NCBI GenBank assembly: GCA_003169845.1 | Contig: PNAG01000029.1 | Location: forward strand, 1-54,134 | DNA length: 54,134 nucleotides | Direction of reading: 5' to 3' | Source of the DNA: Candidatus Dormiibacterota bacterium | GTDB lineage: Bacteria; Chloroflexota; Dormibacteria; Dormibacterales; Dormibacteraceae | Part shown: positions 34,402 through 43,265 of the stretch, piece by piece | Numbering within the stretch: position 1 is the stretch's first letter | Layout: each line of letters opens with the position of its first letter | The notes under the pieces: model-generated | Databases searched by the model: none | What the model saw: the letters and a program-made list of their open reading frames with translations, nothing else | Told to the model about the DNA's origin: nothing | Position numbers and translations under genes: made by a program

Positions 34402-35223
34402 ATGCCTCTTGTGTTCGCCGCGATCGCTCCTCACGGCGGAATTGCGATTGCCGAGGCGTGCTCCCGTGCCGAGCGCTCGCTCGCCACAGCGACGCGGGCC
34501 GGCATGGAAGAGCTCGGGCGCATTTTCGCGGACGCCCGGCCCGAGGCGGTGATCGTCGCGACTCCGCACAACGTCCACATCGCCAACGCCCTTGGCGTCG
34601 TGGTCGCCGGCCGGGTGGCGGGCCGCCTCGCAGGCGCCCCGCCGTCGGTCGCTCTGGATGTGCCCTCGGCCAATGACCTGGCATGGCTGGTGCTCGAGGC
34701 GCTGGCCGCGGCCGAAGTACCTTCAGTCGGCGTCAGCTTCGGATCCAACGACCCGGAGACGGCGGTGGCGCCGATGGACTGGGGAGTGCTGATACCGCTC
34801 TGGTTCATGGGCGGCCGGCACGACCCTCCCGTTCCGCTGGTCGTCGTGACCCCAGCTCGCGACCTCCCAGCTGAAGCACACATCGCCGCAGGCGCGGCGA
34901 TCGCTCAGGCGGCGGAGAGATCGGGCCGGCGGGTGGCGTTCATCGCCAGCGCCGACCATGGCCACGCGCATGTCGAGGAAGGTCCGTACGGCTACCACGC
35001 GAGCGCAGACAAGTACGACGCTCTCATCTGCGAGCTGGTCAGAACCGATGCGCTCGACCGGCTCAGTGAGATCCCGGCGGAGCTGGTGGAGGAGGCCAAG
35101 GCTGACAGCTGGTGGCAGATGCTCATCCTGCACGGCGCCACGGCCGGCTGGAACGGGCGCCTGATCTCCTACGAGGCGCCGACATACTTCGGGATGCTGA
35201 CGGCGGCTTACTCGCCTAGCTGA
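34402..35223 (+). CDS. Class III extradiol dioxygenase-type (LigB/MEMO-like) protein
   Basis: 273 residues. Motifs of the LigB superfamily: FAAIAPHGGIAIAEAC (first metal His), VIVATPHNVHIANAL, DWGVLIPLWFMGG, FIASADHGHAHVEEGPYG (metal His/Glu region) and a final SYEAPTYFGMLTAAY. These enzymes open aromatic rings with non-haem Fe(II), though many stand-alone members have unknown substrates. Divergent from selD with only 19 nt between start codons, and its end overlaps the recG end by 8 nt. No aromatic pathway genes lie near, so the role is open. Confidence 0.85.
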   Translation: MPLVFAAIAPHGGIAIAEACSRAERSLATATRAGMEELGRIFADARPEAVIVATPHNVHIANALGVVVAGRVAGRLAGAPPSVALDVPSANDLAWLVLEALAAAEVPSVGVSFGSNDPETAVAPMDWGVLIPLWFMGGRHDPPVPLVVVTPARDLPAEAHIAAGAAIAQAAERSGRRVAFIASADHGHAHVEEGPYGYHASADKYDALICELVRTDALDRLSEIPAELVEEAKADSWWQMLILHGATAGWNGRLISYEAPTYFGMLTAAYSPS

Positions 35224-37291
35224 TCGAGGTCAGGTCCAGGCGGCGCGCAACCGCCGCCTTGAGCAGCGGATTGTGTTCGAACCCGGGGTCCGCCTCCAGC
35301 AGGCTTTCCGCCTCCTGCCGGACCTCGCTCAAGAGCTCGGGCTGCTGGAGGGCCTGCATGGCAAGGTCGGACATGCCGTGCTGACGCGACCCCATCAGCT
35401 CGCCCATCCCGCGAATGCGCATGTCCTCTTCGGCCAGCTTGAAGCCGTCACGAATCTGAGTCATGAGGTTCAAGCGGTTGAGGGCCGGCTCGGAGGGATC
35501 GTCGGTCAGCAGCAAACAGTGGCTCTGGCCCGCGCCGCGGCCCACGCGGCCGCGGAACTGGTGCAGCTGCGCCAGCCCGAAGCGGTCGGCGCCTTCGATC
35601 ATCATCACGGTCGCGTTCGGCACGTCGACGCCCACCTCGACCACGGCCGTCGCTACGAGCACCCGCACCTCACCGGAGACGAATGCGCGCATCACCTCGT
35701 CCTTCTCCTTGAGGCGCCCATGTACCAGGCCCATCCGAAGGTCTGGGAACACGTCCTTCTGGAGGCGCTCGAACTCGGCGGTCGCCGATCGGGCCACGAC
35801 CGTCTCGGAATCCTCGATCAGTGGACAGATGACGAATGCCTGGCGCCCCGCGTGCACCTGCTCCCGGACCAGCTCATAAGCGCGCCGGCGCTGGTCAGGC
35901 TCGACCACCTCGGTCTCGACCGGCATGCGGCCCGGCGGCTGCTCGTCAATCACCGAAACCGACATCTCGCCGTAAGACGCAAGCGCAAGGGTGCGCGGGA
36001 TGGGTGTCGCCGTCATGGCGAGGAAATGCGGACGGCCCTGGCCTTTCGCTCGAAGCAGCTCGCGCTGGCGCGTGCCGAAGCGGTGCTGCTCGTCGACCAC
36101 CGCGAGGCCCAGGTCCATGAACTCGACGTCCTCCTCGATCAGCGCGTGCGTACCCACGACCAGCGCGCAGTGACCCGAGGCGGCTGCAGTTTTCACACGG
36201 CGGCGTTCAGCCGCGCTCTGGCTGCTCACCAGCAGCTCAACGGTCAGGCCGGGGAAGCTCGCTTCCAGGTAGGCGCGGAAGCGGTGCAGGTGCTGGCGGG
36301 CGAGGATCTCGGTCGGCGCCATCACGACCGACTGGAGGCCCGCGGCATGCGCCATCGCGACGCAGGCCGCCGCGACTGCCGTCTTGCCCGATCCGACGTC
36401 ACCGTTGAGAAGACGATTCATCGGCACCGGCTTCTCCATGTCCTGGAACGCCTCCCATGTGGAGCGTCGCTGCGCGCGGGTCAGCTCGAAGCCGAGGCCG
36501 GCCTTGAAGGCGTCGATCACATCTTGGCTGTATGCGATCGGCGTCGCCGGCTCCGCGGCGATGCTCGCGCGCATCAACGCAAAGGCCGCCTGCAGCTCGA
36601 ACAGCTCGGCGAATGCCATGCGGCGGCGCGCCTCGCGCCACTGCGCAAACGTGTCCGGGCGGTGCCCGAGGCGGACAGCTTCCGCGACTGGAAGGAGCCG
36701 GTGGTGTTCGCGCACCCGTTCCGGAAGCAGGTCCTCGAGCTCGCCGGCGAGCGGCAGGGCCGATTCGACCCAGCCCGCAATCTTTTTCGAGCTCAGGCCG
36801 CCGACCAGGTGGTACTTCGGCATGAGCCCACCGACCCGCGAGGGCTCACCCTCTTCGTTACCTTCCAGCCGCTCGTGATGCGGGTTCTGCATCTCGAGCA
36901 TCCCGTAGCCGATTTTGACCAGACCGGCAACGGCGACGCGGTCACCTTTGTGCAGCTGCCTCGCGACAAACGGCTGGTTGAACCAGGCGACGCGAAGCCC
37001 TGCGTCGCTCTCGTCGCGGATGATCGCCTCTGTGAGCTTCATCTTCTTGAAGCGCGTGATCTTGGGCGCGATCGAGATGATCGTGCCCACCACGGTCGCC
37101 TGGGCCCCGACCGCAAGCGAGGCAATCGGGACCGGCTCCCCATAGGTCTCCCAATCGAACGGCAGGGTCAGCAGAAGGTCGCGAATCGTCTCGACGCCGA
37201 GCTTGTTCAGGCGATTGACGTCAGGCGCCTTGATCCCGGGCAGAGCGGATACCGGCGCGTCGAGCATCCCTGGAAGGACAACTATGCTCAA
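35216..37291 (-). CDS. recG: ATP-dependent DNA helicase RecG
   Basis: 691 residues. Reverses stalled replication forks and processes branched DNA. Wedge/OB domain (about 50-200, ATVVGTIISIAPKI), Walker A NGDVGSGKTAVAA, VVMAPTEILARQH, DEQH helicase motif AVVDEQHRFG, ATPIPRTLAL, and C-terminal GADRFGLAQLHQFRGRVGRG. Start TTG 37291; an ATG at 37267 (MLDAPVSALPG) is an equal candidate and nearer the family N terminus. Divergent from the membrane-anchored protein with starts only 3 nt apart. The opposite strand carries a long spurious ORF. Confidence 0.96.
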   Translation of the reverse strand: MSIVVLPGMLDAPVSALPGIKAPDVNRLNKLGVETIRDLLLTLPFDWETYGEPVPIASLAVGAQATVVGTIISIAPKITRFKKMKLTEAIIRDESDAGLRVAWFNQPFVARQLHKGDRVAVAGLVKIGYGMLEMQNPHHERLEGNEEGEPSRVGGLMPKYHLVGGLSSKKIAGWVESALPLAGELEDLLPERVREHHRLLPVAEAVRLGHRPDTFAQWREARRRMAFAELFELQAAFALMRASIAAEPATPIAYSQDVIDAFKAGLGFELTRAQRRSTWEAFQDMEKPVPMNRLLNGDVGSGKTAVAAACVAMAHAAGLQSVVMAPTEILARQHLHRFRAYLEASFPGLTVELLVSSQSAAERRRVKTAAASGHCALVVGTHALIEEDVEFMDLGLAVVDEQHRFGTRQRELLRAKGQGRPHFLAMTATPIPRTLALASYGEMSVSVIDEQPPGRMPVETEVVEPDQRRRAYELVREQVHAGRQAFVICPLIEDSETVVARSATAEFERLQKDVFPDLRMGLVHGRLKEKDEVMRAFVSGEVRVLVATAVVEVGVDVPNATVMMIEGADRFGLAQLHQFRGRVGRGAGQSHCLLLTDDPSEPALNRLNLMTQIRDGFKLAEEDMRIRGMGELMGSRQHGMSDLAMQALQQPELLSEVRQEAESLLEADPGFEHNPLLKAAVARRLDLTSIS

Positions 37292-37294
37292 GGA

Positions 37295-38200
37295 GTGATA
37301 CCGCCTCCACCGCCCACCCCGGCCGCCGAACCGGTGAGCAGCTCCGGGATGTCAAGGGGCCTGCGCACGACCATCGTCGCCATTGTCATCATCGCCATCG
37401 TCCTGGTCGGAATCATCGGCTATGCCGTGACGGGCCTCGCGTACGCGCAGACCCGGATTGGGAACGCCGACAAGACGCTAAACACTGTGATCACGCATCA
37501 GAACAATCTCACCTCCACTTTCAGCGACCTTATCTCCAAGTTCAATAGTCTTAGCAGTGGCGGTACCTTCGATCCCCTGCAAGAGCGCGCCTTATTTGAC
37601 CAATTCGTCGCAAGCGAGACGGCGGCAGGGGTCACGGATGAACGTGATGACGCGTCGTTGGCATCCGCCAGAGTAAGTCTCAGCGAGCAGCGGTGGCTCA
37701 CAGTGTTGGCCCGCACCAACCTCGACAACGAGGCTACGAGGATCGACCACGCGCGGAAAGCCCTGTCAATCGCAAAGACGGCAGCCGCAGAGTACGTCCA
37801 GGACGGACAATTCTTTCAGACGTACTTCGATGCCCAGATCGACTTCGAGATGTTCAGCACACAGATCGCCACTGCCGACCTCGGAGGCGCGAACACGACG
37901 CTGAGCAACATGAAGACGCATGTCGACAAAGGGCTTCAGCTTTCGGCCGCGATCGGCCTGCCTCCCGAGCTGCACGCCCTGATGGGCGACTTCGAGACTC
38001 TGGTCAGTGATTTCGGGAAGCTGCTTGTTGCGGCCGCGGCAAATGACGACAAAGGTGTCATCAACGCAGAGAACAGCGTGCAGGCGGACGCCAACAAACT
38101 GGGCACCTACAACGTAGACAGCATCATGGCCAAGATCGCTGCCTACTACAAGCCGATGTTCGACCAGATCGACGCGGAGATGGCCAAAGCCACGGCGTGA
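37295..38200 (+). CDS. Membrane-anchored hypothetical protein
   Basis: 301 residues from GTG 37295, chosen because TATGCT at 37283-37288 ends 6 nt before it, giving a leaderless transcript; GTG 37334 and ATG 37349 are alternatives. A Pro-rich cytoplasmic N terminus (IPPPPPTPAAEP) is followed by one TM helix (IVAIVIIAIVLVGIIGYAV) and a long helical extracytoplasmic domain with many Asn, Asp and Ala, likely coiled. LemA-like layout (TM near the N terminus, then helices) is possible but LemA motifs are not evident. Its TGA overlaps the GTG of the MpaB-like gene. Function unknown. Confidence 0.8.
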   Translation: MIPPPPPTPAAEPVSSSGMSRGLRTTIVAIVIIAIVLVGIIGYAVTGLAYAQTRIGNADKTLNTVITHQNNLTSTFSDLISKFNSLSSGGTFDPLQERALFDQFVASETAAGVTDERDDASLASARVSLSEQRWLTVLARTNLDNEATRIDHARKALSIAKTAAAEYVQDGQFFQTYFDAQIDFEMFSTQIATADLGGANTTLSNMKTHVDKGLQLSAAIGLPPELHALMGDFETLVSDFGKLLVAAAANDDKGVINAENSVQADANKLGTYNVDSIMAKIAAYYKPMFDQIDAEMAKATA

Positions 38201-38997
38201 GACCCGGCCTGTTCGAAGACCACTCGATCACGCGGCGGGTGAACCGCGAGAACATCCTCCTGCTGGGAGGCGGGCGTGCGCTGCTGATGCAGCTGGCGCA
38301 TCCGAAGGTCGCGGCGGGTGTCGACGAGCACTCGGACTTTCGCGCGCACCCGATCCGGCGCTTGCGCCGCACGATCCGCATGACGATGGCGATCGTGTTC
38401 GGCGATCGCGAAACGGCGCTGGCCGCCGCTCGCGGCGTCAACCAGGTGCACGCAAAGGTGCAGGGAGGCGGCTACCGCGCGCTGGATCCCGACCTCTTGC
38501 TGTGGGTATACGCAACGCTCGCAGACACGGCCCTGGTGACGTACGAGGCTTTCGTGCAGCCCCTCCTGCCGCGCGAACGCGACGAGTTCCACAATGAGTT
38601 CAAGCTGCTGGGAGAGCTGTTGGGAATCCCGCATGATCGCTTTCCGAGCACGGTGGGCGATTTCGACGACTACCTGGACCAGATGGTGGCGAGCGGGCCG
38701 GTGCGGGTGGATGCGCGTGCGCGCGAGCTGGCCGCGCAGGTCATGCGGCCGCCCGCGCGCGTGCTGCCTGGCCCGGTGATGATTCCCTTGAACGTGGTCA
38801 CGACCGGCCTCCTGACGCCGGCGCTGCGCGAGCAGTACGGCCTGGCCTGGGGACCACGCCAGCAGCGTGCGTACCGGCTCGCGCTAAGGGTGCTGCCGAG
38901 AGTCATCGCCCTCACGCCGCCGCTGCTTCGTGTGTGGCCGCGCCCGGGCCGCAGCATCGTGTTCACGGCCGGCGGGCGGGCGACGACTACTTCTTGA
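38197..38997 (+). CDS. MpaB-like oxygenase (DUF2236) family protein
   Basis: 266 residues. RENILLLGGGRALLMQLAHP and VAAGVDEHSDF followed by the RRLRRTIRMTMAIVFGD block and VHAKVQGGGYRALDPDLLLW match the DUF2236/MpaB family, haem-type oxygenase-like proteins related to latex-clearing protein. Conserved His residues (AHP, DEHSDF) fit metal or haem ligands. GTG 38197 overlaps the previous stop (GTGA), so coupled to the membrane-anchored gene. It converges on degV with an 11-nt overlap. Substrate unknown. Confidence 0.85.
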   Translation: MRPGLFEDHSITRRVNRENILLLGGGRALLMQLAHPKVAAGVDEHSDFRAHPIRRLRRTIRMTMAIVFGDRETALAAARGVNQVHAKVQGGGYRALDPDLLLWVYATLADTALVTYEAFVQPLLPRERDEFHNEFKLLGELLGIPHDRFPSTVGDFDDYLDQMVASGPVRVDARARELAAQVMRPPARVLPGPVMIPLNVVTTGLLTPALREQYGLAWGPRQQRAYRLALRVLPRVIALTPPLLRVWPRPGRSIVFTAGGRATTTS

Positions 38998-39814
38998 TGT
39001 AGACGACGCCCAGCGCTTTCGGGCCGGTGTGGGTTCCGAGCACGCAGCCGATCTGCCCTACCGGCACCTCGAGGTCGGGGTGGCGGCTCCGTATGTCGGC
39101 GGCGATCCGCTCGGCCTCCTCGGGCGCCTGCGCGTGCACCACGGCGACGTGCTCGACGGGCACGTCTTGGTCAAAGAACTCGACCATCCGAGGGATGGCG
39201 CGAGACCGCGTCCGCACTCGATCCACCGGCTTGATCTCGCCCTCGGCTACCAGCAGGAGAGGCTTGACGTCGAGCAATGTGCCGATCATTGCAGAGGCGC
39301 GGCTGACGCGGCCGCCCATCTCGATGTAGCGCATGGTGTCGAGCAGAGCGAGCACACGACACTTTGGAATTCGCTCCTTCACCGCAGCGGAGGCCTCCAC
39401 GAGGGTTGCGCATTCGGCCGCCACCTGGCAGAGGAACGCCATCGGCATCGTCACGGTCTCGCTGTCGATGACGTCGACGCGAAAGCCCTCCACGGACTGA
39501 GCGCCCACTCGCGCGGCTTCAACGGTGGCGGAGAGCGACCGGCCGAGGTGAATTGAGATGCATCCGTCGTGGTCTTTGGCAAGGCGCGCGTAGAGCTCGG
39601 CGAACTCGCCCGGAGACGGAGCTGAGGTCGTGGGCAGCTTGCTGGATGCGGCAAGGCGGGCAAAGAACTCCTCGTTGTTCATGTCCACGCCATCGCGAAA
39701 CGTTTCCTCGCCGAAGAGAACTTTCAGCGGGACGACGTCGATGTCATAGCGCTCGCGCCACGCGTCGGGCAGGTCGGCCGTAGAGTCGGTGACGACCGCG
39801 AAAGACCGCTTCAC
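38987..39814 (-). CDS. DegV family fatty-acid-binding protein (FakB type)
   Basis: 275 residues. VVTDSTADLPDAWRERYDID is the DegV N terminus; SSKLPTTSAPSPGEF contains the fatty-acid headgroup site (TSAPS), and SAVKERIPKCRVLALLDTMRY with GGRVSRASAMIGTLL completes domain 2. FakB proteins hand exogenous fatty acids to FakA for phosphorylation. Start GTG 39814. It follows fakA after 36 nt on the same strand, matching a FakA-FakB pair. Confidence 0.92.
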   Translation of the reverse strand: MKRSFAVVTDSTADLPDAWRERYDIDVVPLKVLFGEETFRDGVDMNNEEFFARLAASSKLPTTSAPSPGEFAELYARLAKDHDGCISIHLGRSLSATVEAARVGAQSVEGFRVDVIDSETVTMPMAFLCQVAAECATLVEASAAVKERIPKCRVLALLDTMRYIEMGGRVSRASAMIGTLLDVKPLLLVAEGEIKPVDRVRTRSRAIPRMVEFFDQDVPVEHVAVVHAQAPEEAERIAADIRSRHPDLEVPVGQIGCVLGTHTGPKALGVVYIKK

Positions 39815-39850
39815 CCCGCTGTTCTACGCCGGCGCGCGCGCAGGGCGCAT

Positions 39851-41491
39851 TTACTCAATCGACAGGATGAACGGGTAGTGCTGCTGCCCGCCCTGCTGGA
39901 CCTCGACCTCGAGACCAGGATGAGTCGAGCGAATATCTGACTCGAGCTTCTGGAGCTCATCGTCGGTGGCGCCTTCGCCGCGGTAGACGGTGACGAGTTC
40001 ATAGGAATCGGCACCGAGCTTGCCCAGAGCTTTGTTGACGACCTCGCCGTAGTCGGTGCCCGCAAACTCGAGCTTGTCGTTGATCAGGCCGATCACGTCG
40101 CCCTTCTTAACCTTCAAACCGTTGGAGCGCGTGTCGCGCACCGCGTGTGTGACCTCGATGGTCTGCACGCGTTCGGCCTCGGACTTCATGGCGGCCAGGT
40201 TCTCGGCGCCTGAGCGATCGCCGCGGAATGCCACGACGGCGGCGACTCCCTGCGGGACGCTGTGCGTCTCGATGACGTGTACGTTCTTCTTCGTCAGGCC
40301 GAGCACCTGCTTGGCGGCGAGGATCACGTTCTTGTTATTGGGCAGGAGGATCACCTCGTCGTAGGGCACGGACTCGATGGCCGTCAGCATGTCCTGGGTG
40401 CTGGGATTCATCGTCTGGCCGCCCTCTACGATGGCGTCGACGCCCAGCCCTCGGAAGATATCGACAAGGCCGCGACCCGCCACGACGGCGACCACCCCGA
40501 CGCCGTTCGACCGCGGCGCTCCGGCGGCCTGGCCCGCGCCCTCGAGGATCCGCCGGTGCTGCGTCGACATGTCACCGACGTTGAGCTTGAGCAGCTTGCC
40601 GTATCCGCCGGCGAGAGTGATGATCCGGGTCGGGTCGTCGGTGTGGACGTGCACTTTCACCAGCTCCGGCTCGCCGACGACGAGCACCGAGTTGCCGAGA
40701 GCCTCGATCTGGGTCTTGATCCTTTCCAGGTCGAGGTTGGAGCCTTCGATGAGGAACTCGGTGCAGTACCCCCAGCCTCCCTCCGGAAGCTCCACCGACA
40801 CCTGTGAGGGTGCGGGTAGCGCGGCGGGCCGGGCTGGGGCGAGGGCTGCGAGCGACGACTCCGACTCCTCGATCGTCTTGAGCATCCCCTCGAGGATGAT
40901 CTGCAGACCGAAACCTCCGGCATCGACGACGCCGGCGTCGCGAAGGATCTGGAGCTGGCTCGGCGTTTTGAGCACCGCGTCCCGGGCGCCGGACGCCGCG
41001 GCGGCGATTACCCTCGGCACGGTCGCGTCGGGACTGGCGGCCGCCGCCGCGGCGGCCCGGCCGGCCTCTCGCGCGACGGTCAGGATCGTACCCTCGGTCG
41101 GCTTGTTCACGGCGCGGTAGGCGGCGTTGGCGGCTTCTTCGAACGCGGTCGCCAGCTCGGCCGGCGTCAGCGAGCTCTTGCCCTCGACAGCCCGGGCGAA
41201 CCCGCGAAAGATCTGAGACAGGATCACGCCCGAGTTGCCGCGCGCACCCATCAGGCTGCCGTGAGAGGCGAGCTTGGCGATCTTGCTCACCTCGGCAGCG
41301 TTCGATTCCTTGATGTCTTCGACCGCGGACTGAAGCGTCAGCAGCATGTTGGTGCCGGTGTCACCGTCGGGGACGGGGAAGACGTTGAGCCGGTTCACCT
41401 CCTCGTGGTTGGAGGAGAGCCAGCTCAAGCTGCCCAGCAGGGCCCGCTTGAAGAGGGGTCCGTCCACCCCAGGGGTCTTGTGCTCGGACAC
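39851..41491 (-). CDS. fakA: Fatty acid kinase FakA (DAK2/DhaL domain)
   Basis: 546 residues. N-terminal DhaL/DAK2 kinase domain: FPVPDGDTGTNMLLTLQSA carries the Asp residues for Mg-ATP, GARGNSGVILSQIFRGFA follows, then a middle domain (GYCTEFLIEGSNLDLERI) and C-terminal DegV-like region (IILPNNKNVILAAKQ is close to the family VVILPNN motif). Phosphorylates fatty acids bound to FakB. Start GTG 41491, 3 nt after the Asp23 stop. Order asp23-fakA-degV on one strand, divergent from rpmB, as in many Gram-positive-type genomes. Confidence 0.95.
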   Translation of the reverse strand: MSEHKTPGVDGPLFKRALLGSLSWLSSNHEEVNRLNVFPVPDGDTGTNMLLTLQSAVEDIKESNAAEVSKIAKLASHGSLMGARGNSGVILSQIFRGFARAVEGKSSLTPAELATAFEEAANAAYRAVNKPTEGTILTVAREAGRAAAAAAASPDATVPRVIAAAASGARDAVLKTPSQLQILRDAGVVDAGGFGLQIILEGMLKTIEESESSLAALAPARPAALPAPSQVSVELPEGGWGYCTEFLIEGSNLDLERIKTQIEALGNSVLVVGEPELVKVHVHTDDPTRIITLAGGYGKLLKLNVGDMSTQHRRILEGAGQAAGAPRSNGVGVVAVVAGRGLVDIFRGLGVDAIVEGGQTMNPSTQDMLTAIESVPYDEVILLPNNKNVILAAKQVLGLTKKNVHVIETHSVPQGVAAVVAFRGDRSGAENLAAMKSEAERVQTIEVTHAVRDTRSNGLKVKKGDVIGLINDKLEFAGTDYGEVVNKALGKLGADSYELVTVYRGEGATDDELQKLESDIRSTHPGLEVEVQQGGQQHYPFILSIE

Positions 41492-41494
41492 CGG

Positions 41495-41872
41495 CTAACG
41501 GCGCTCTTCGCGAACGCCCTGGACGTTCACGTTGACTTGCGCCACCGGTACGTTGACCGAGCGCTCCACCTCGAACTTGACCGCCTGCTGGAGATTGTGG
41601 GCGACCTCTGAAATGCGGATGCCGTACTGGACGATGACGAATACGTCGATCGCCAGGCCGCCCTCCATGTCCACCACCTCGACGCCGCGAGCCACATTCC
41701 CTCGATGCAGGAGCTCGGCCACGCCGTCACGCAGCCCGCGCGCCGCCATCCCGGTGATGCCGTAACAGCCCAGCGCGGCGTGGGCCGCGATCGCGCCCAC
41801 GGCGGACGGGAAGACTTCAATCCGGCCCCACTGGCGGGCCTGGATGAGCGCGGTGGTGGTCTTGGAGGCCAT
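41495..41872 (-). CDS. Asp23/Gls24 family envelope stress protein
   Basis: 125 residues from ATG 41872 (MASKTTTALIQARQWGRIEV); another start at 41890 is possible. VFPSAVGAIAAHAALGCYGI, GLRDGVAELLHRGNVARGVE and LAIDVFVIVQYGIRISEVAH match Asp23/DUF322, small proteins tied to cell envelope homeostasis or fatty-acid kinase. It starts the asp23-fakA-degV operon and is divergent from rpmB; the rpmB promoter overlaps its 5' end. Confidence 0.9.
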   Translation of the reverse strand: MASKTTTALIQARQWGRIEVFPSAVGAIAAHAALGCYGITGMAARGLRDGVAELLHRGNVARGVEVVDMEGGLAIDVFVIVQYGIRISEVAHNLQQAVKFEVERSVNVPVAQVNVNVQGVREERR

Positions 41873-41891
41873 GGAAAGTCCATGGTACAAT
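41862..41891 (+). promoter_or_regulatory. Promoter of rpmB
   Basis: TTGGAG at 41862-41867 and TACAAT at 41886-41891 with 18-nt spacing, the best sigma-70 match in the window. Start of transcription would be near 41898. It overlaps the 5' end of the divergent asp23 gene. Confidence 0.65.
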
Positions 41892-41897
41892 TCAGAT

Positions 41898-41926
41898 CAC
41901 CCGCGACGAACGTGCGGGTGTTTTTG
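41898..41926 (+). terminator. Terminator-like hairpin in the rpmB leader
   Basis: CACCCGC (41898-41904) pairs perfectly with GCGGGTG (41914-41920) around a 9-nt loop and is followed by TTTTTG. It lies between the predicted transcription start and the rpmB ATG at 41954, so it could act as an attenuator or autoregulatory leader for L28, or as a 5' stabilising stem. Confidence 0.55.
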
Positions 41927-41953
41927 TCTGTACTCCCAATCGGAAGGTGCCTC

Positions 41954-42133
41954 ATGGCCAAGCGCTGCGCGATCTGCGGCAAGGAGCCGCAATACGGACA
42001 TCACGTCAGTCACGCCAAGAACCGGGTGAACCGGAGGTTCATGCCCAACCTCCAGATGGGCCGGGTGACCGTGGCGGGCAAGAGCGTGCGCGCGCGGATC
42101 TGCACGCGCTGCCTGCGTACTTACGCCGGCTAG
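41954..42133 (+). CDS. rpmB: 50S ribosomal protein L28
   Basis: 59 residues: MAKRCAICGKEPQYGHHVSH, then NRRFMPNLQMGRVTV and a final ARICTRCLRTYAG. Two CxxC pairs (CAIC, CTRC) make the zinc-binding C+ form. ATG 41954 with GGAAGGTG upstream. Its leader has a terminator-like hairpin. Its stop directly abuts the stop of the convergent AcuC gene (42133/42134). Confidence 0.95.
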   Translation: MAKRCAICGKEPQYGHHVSHAKNRVNRRFMPNLQMGRVTVAGKSVRARICTRCLRTYAG

Positions 42134-43249
42134 CTAGCCGAAGTCCATCCCATGCACCTCGCCTAGGTGCGCCAGGTCTTTCCGCAGGGCCCCCCACACC
42201 CGCTCCTGGACCTCGATGCTCGGCGCGACCTCTGAAGGGTCGTTGACCTCGGCCGCGAGCTCCGGATGCTCGACCATCTCGGCAAACAGCAGCGTCCATG
42301 CACGCGGGACCACCTCGTAGACCGCGTAACCACCGCCACCCAGCGCGAGCCATCGGCCGCCGCAGAGCTCGTGCGCCAGCTCGTGGAAGACCTGGCCCAC
42401 GCGCGGCCAGATCCGCGTCGTCGCAGCGAGATGCGCAAGCGGGTCGAGGTAGTGCGTGTCGCAGCCGTCCTGGGTCACGAGCACGGTGGGCTTGAAGCGG
42501 CGCAGGAGAGCCGGCACGACCTTCTCGAACCCCTCGAGCCACGGCTCGTCCCAGGTGTACGGGAGGAACGGCAGGTTGGCGGCCGACCCGCGACCCGCAC
42601 CGACGCCGCAGTCCTCGGGAAAGCCGGTGCCGGGAAACAGGTAGCGGCCGCTCTCGTGAAGGCTGATGGTGAGGACGTCGGGATCGGACTGGAAGATGTC
42701 CTCGACGCCGTCACCGTGGTGGACGTCCACGTCCACGTAGGCGACGCGATGACCCTGGTCCTTGAGCCACTTGCAGGCGATGGCCGGATCGTCGTAGGTG
42801 CAGAACCCGGATGCCCGCGCCCGATGGGCATGGTGCAGGCCGCCAGAGGGACTGAACGCGTGGACCGCAGCGCCGCTTTCGATCGCCTGCGCCGCGACGA
42901 GGGTCGCGCCGGCCACGAGCGCCGCGCCCTCGTGAAGCTCATCGGAGATCGGGTTGTCCGCCGATGCGAAACCAGCCGCGTCGATCTCGTCGGGCGAGGC
43001 GCGGTCGCGCCGGGTCGGATCGCTCAGCTCGCGGACGAGCTCGATGTAGCGTCGAGAGTGGACGAGCTCCAGCTCCTTGATCGTCGCGCGGCGTGGAGGC
43101 AGCAGGTGGCAGTACTCGATGAGACCGGTTGAGCGGATGAGGTCCACCGCGAGCTTCACTCGAATCGGCTGCAGCGGATGCTGGTCCGAGAGGTGATGCT
43201 TCATGAGCTCGTCCCCGTAGACGAGCGCGACCGATCCAGGCACCGCCAC
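42134..43249 (-). CDS. AcuC-like histone deacetylase family protein
   Basis: 371 residues. Class I/II deacetylase fold: LSDQHPLQPIRVKLAVDLI, GGLHHAHRARASGFC (paired His), AYVDVDVHHGDGVEDIF (Asp and His of the zinc/charge relay), SLHESGRYLFPGTG and TQDGCDTHYLDPLAHL. Bacterial relatives deacetylate acetyl-CoA synthetase (AcuC) or polyamines. GTG 43249 start gives MAVPGSVALVYGDELMKHHL. Divergent from the formimidoyltransferase gene by 16 nt. No acsA nearby, so substrate is open. Confidence 0.92.
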   Translation of the reverse strand: MAVPGSVALVYGDELMKHHLSDQHPLQPIRVKLAVDLIRSTGLIEYCHLLPPRRATIKELELVHSRRYIELVRELSDPTRRDRASPDEIDAAGFASADNPISDELHEGAALVAGATLVAAQAIESGAAVHAFSPSGGLHHAHRARASGFCTYDDPAIACKWLKDQGHRVAYVDVDVHHGDGVEDIFQSDPDVLTISLHESGRYLFPGTGFPEDCGVGAGRGSAANLPFLPYTWDEPWLEGFEKVVPALLRRFKPTVLVTQDGCDTHYLDPLAHLAATTRIWPRVGQVFHELAHELCGGRWLALGGGGYAVYEVVPRAWTLLFAEMVEHPELAAEVNDPSEVAPSIEVQERVWGALRKDLAHLGEVHGMDFG

Positions 43250-43265
43250 TTACCCTAACAACCTG

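Noticed and set aside
35273..37294. Very long plus-strand ORF opposite recG that runs into the membrane-anchored gene
   Set aside because: RecG motifs prove the minus strand; only the part from 37295 is real coding sequence.
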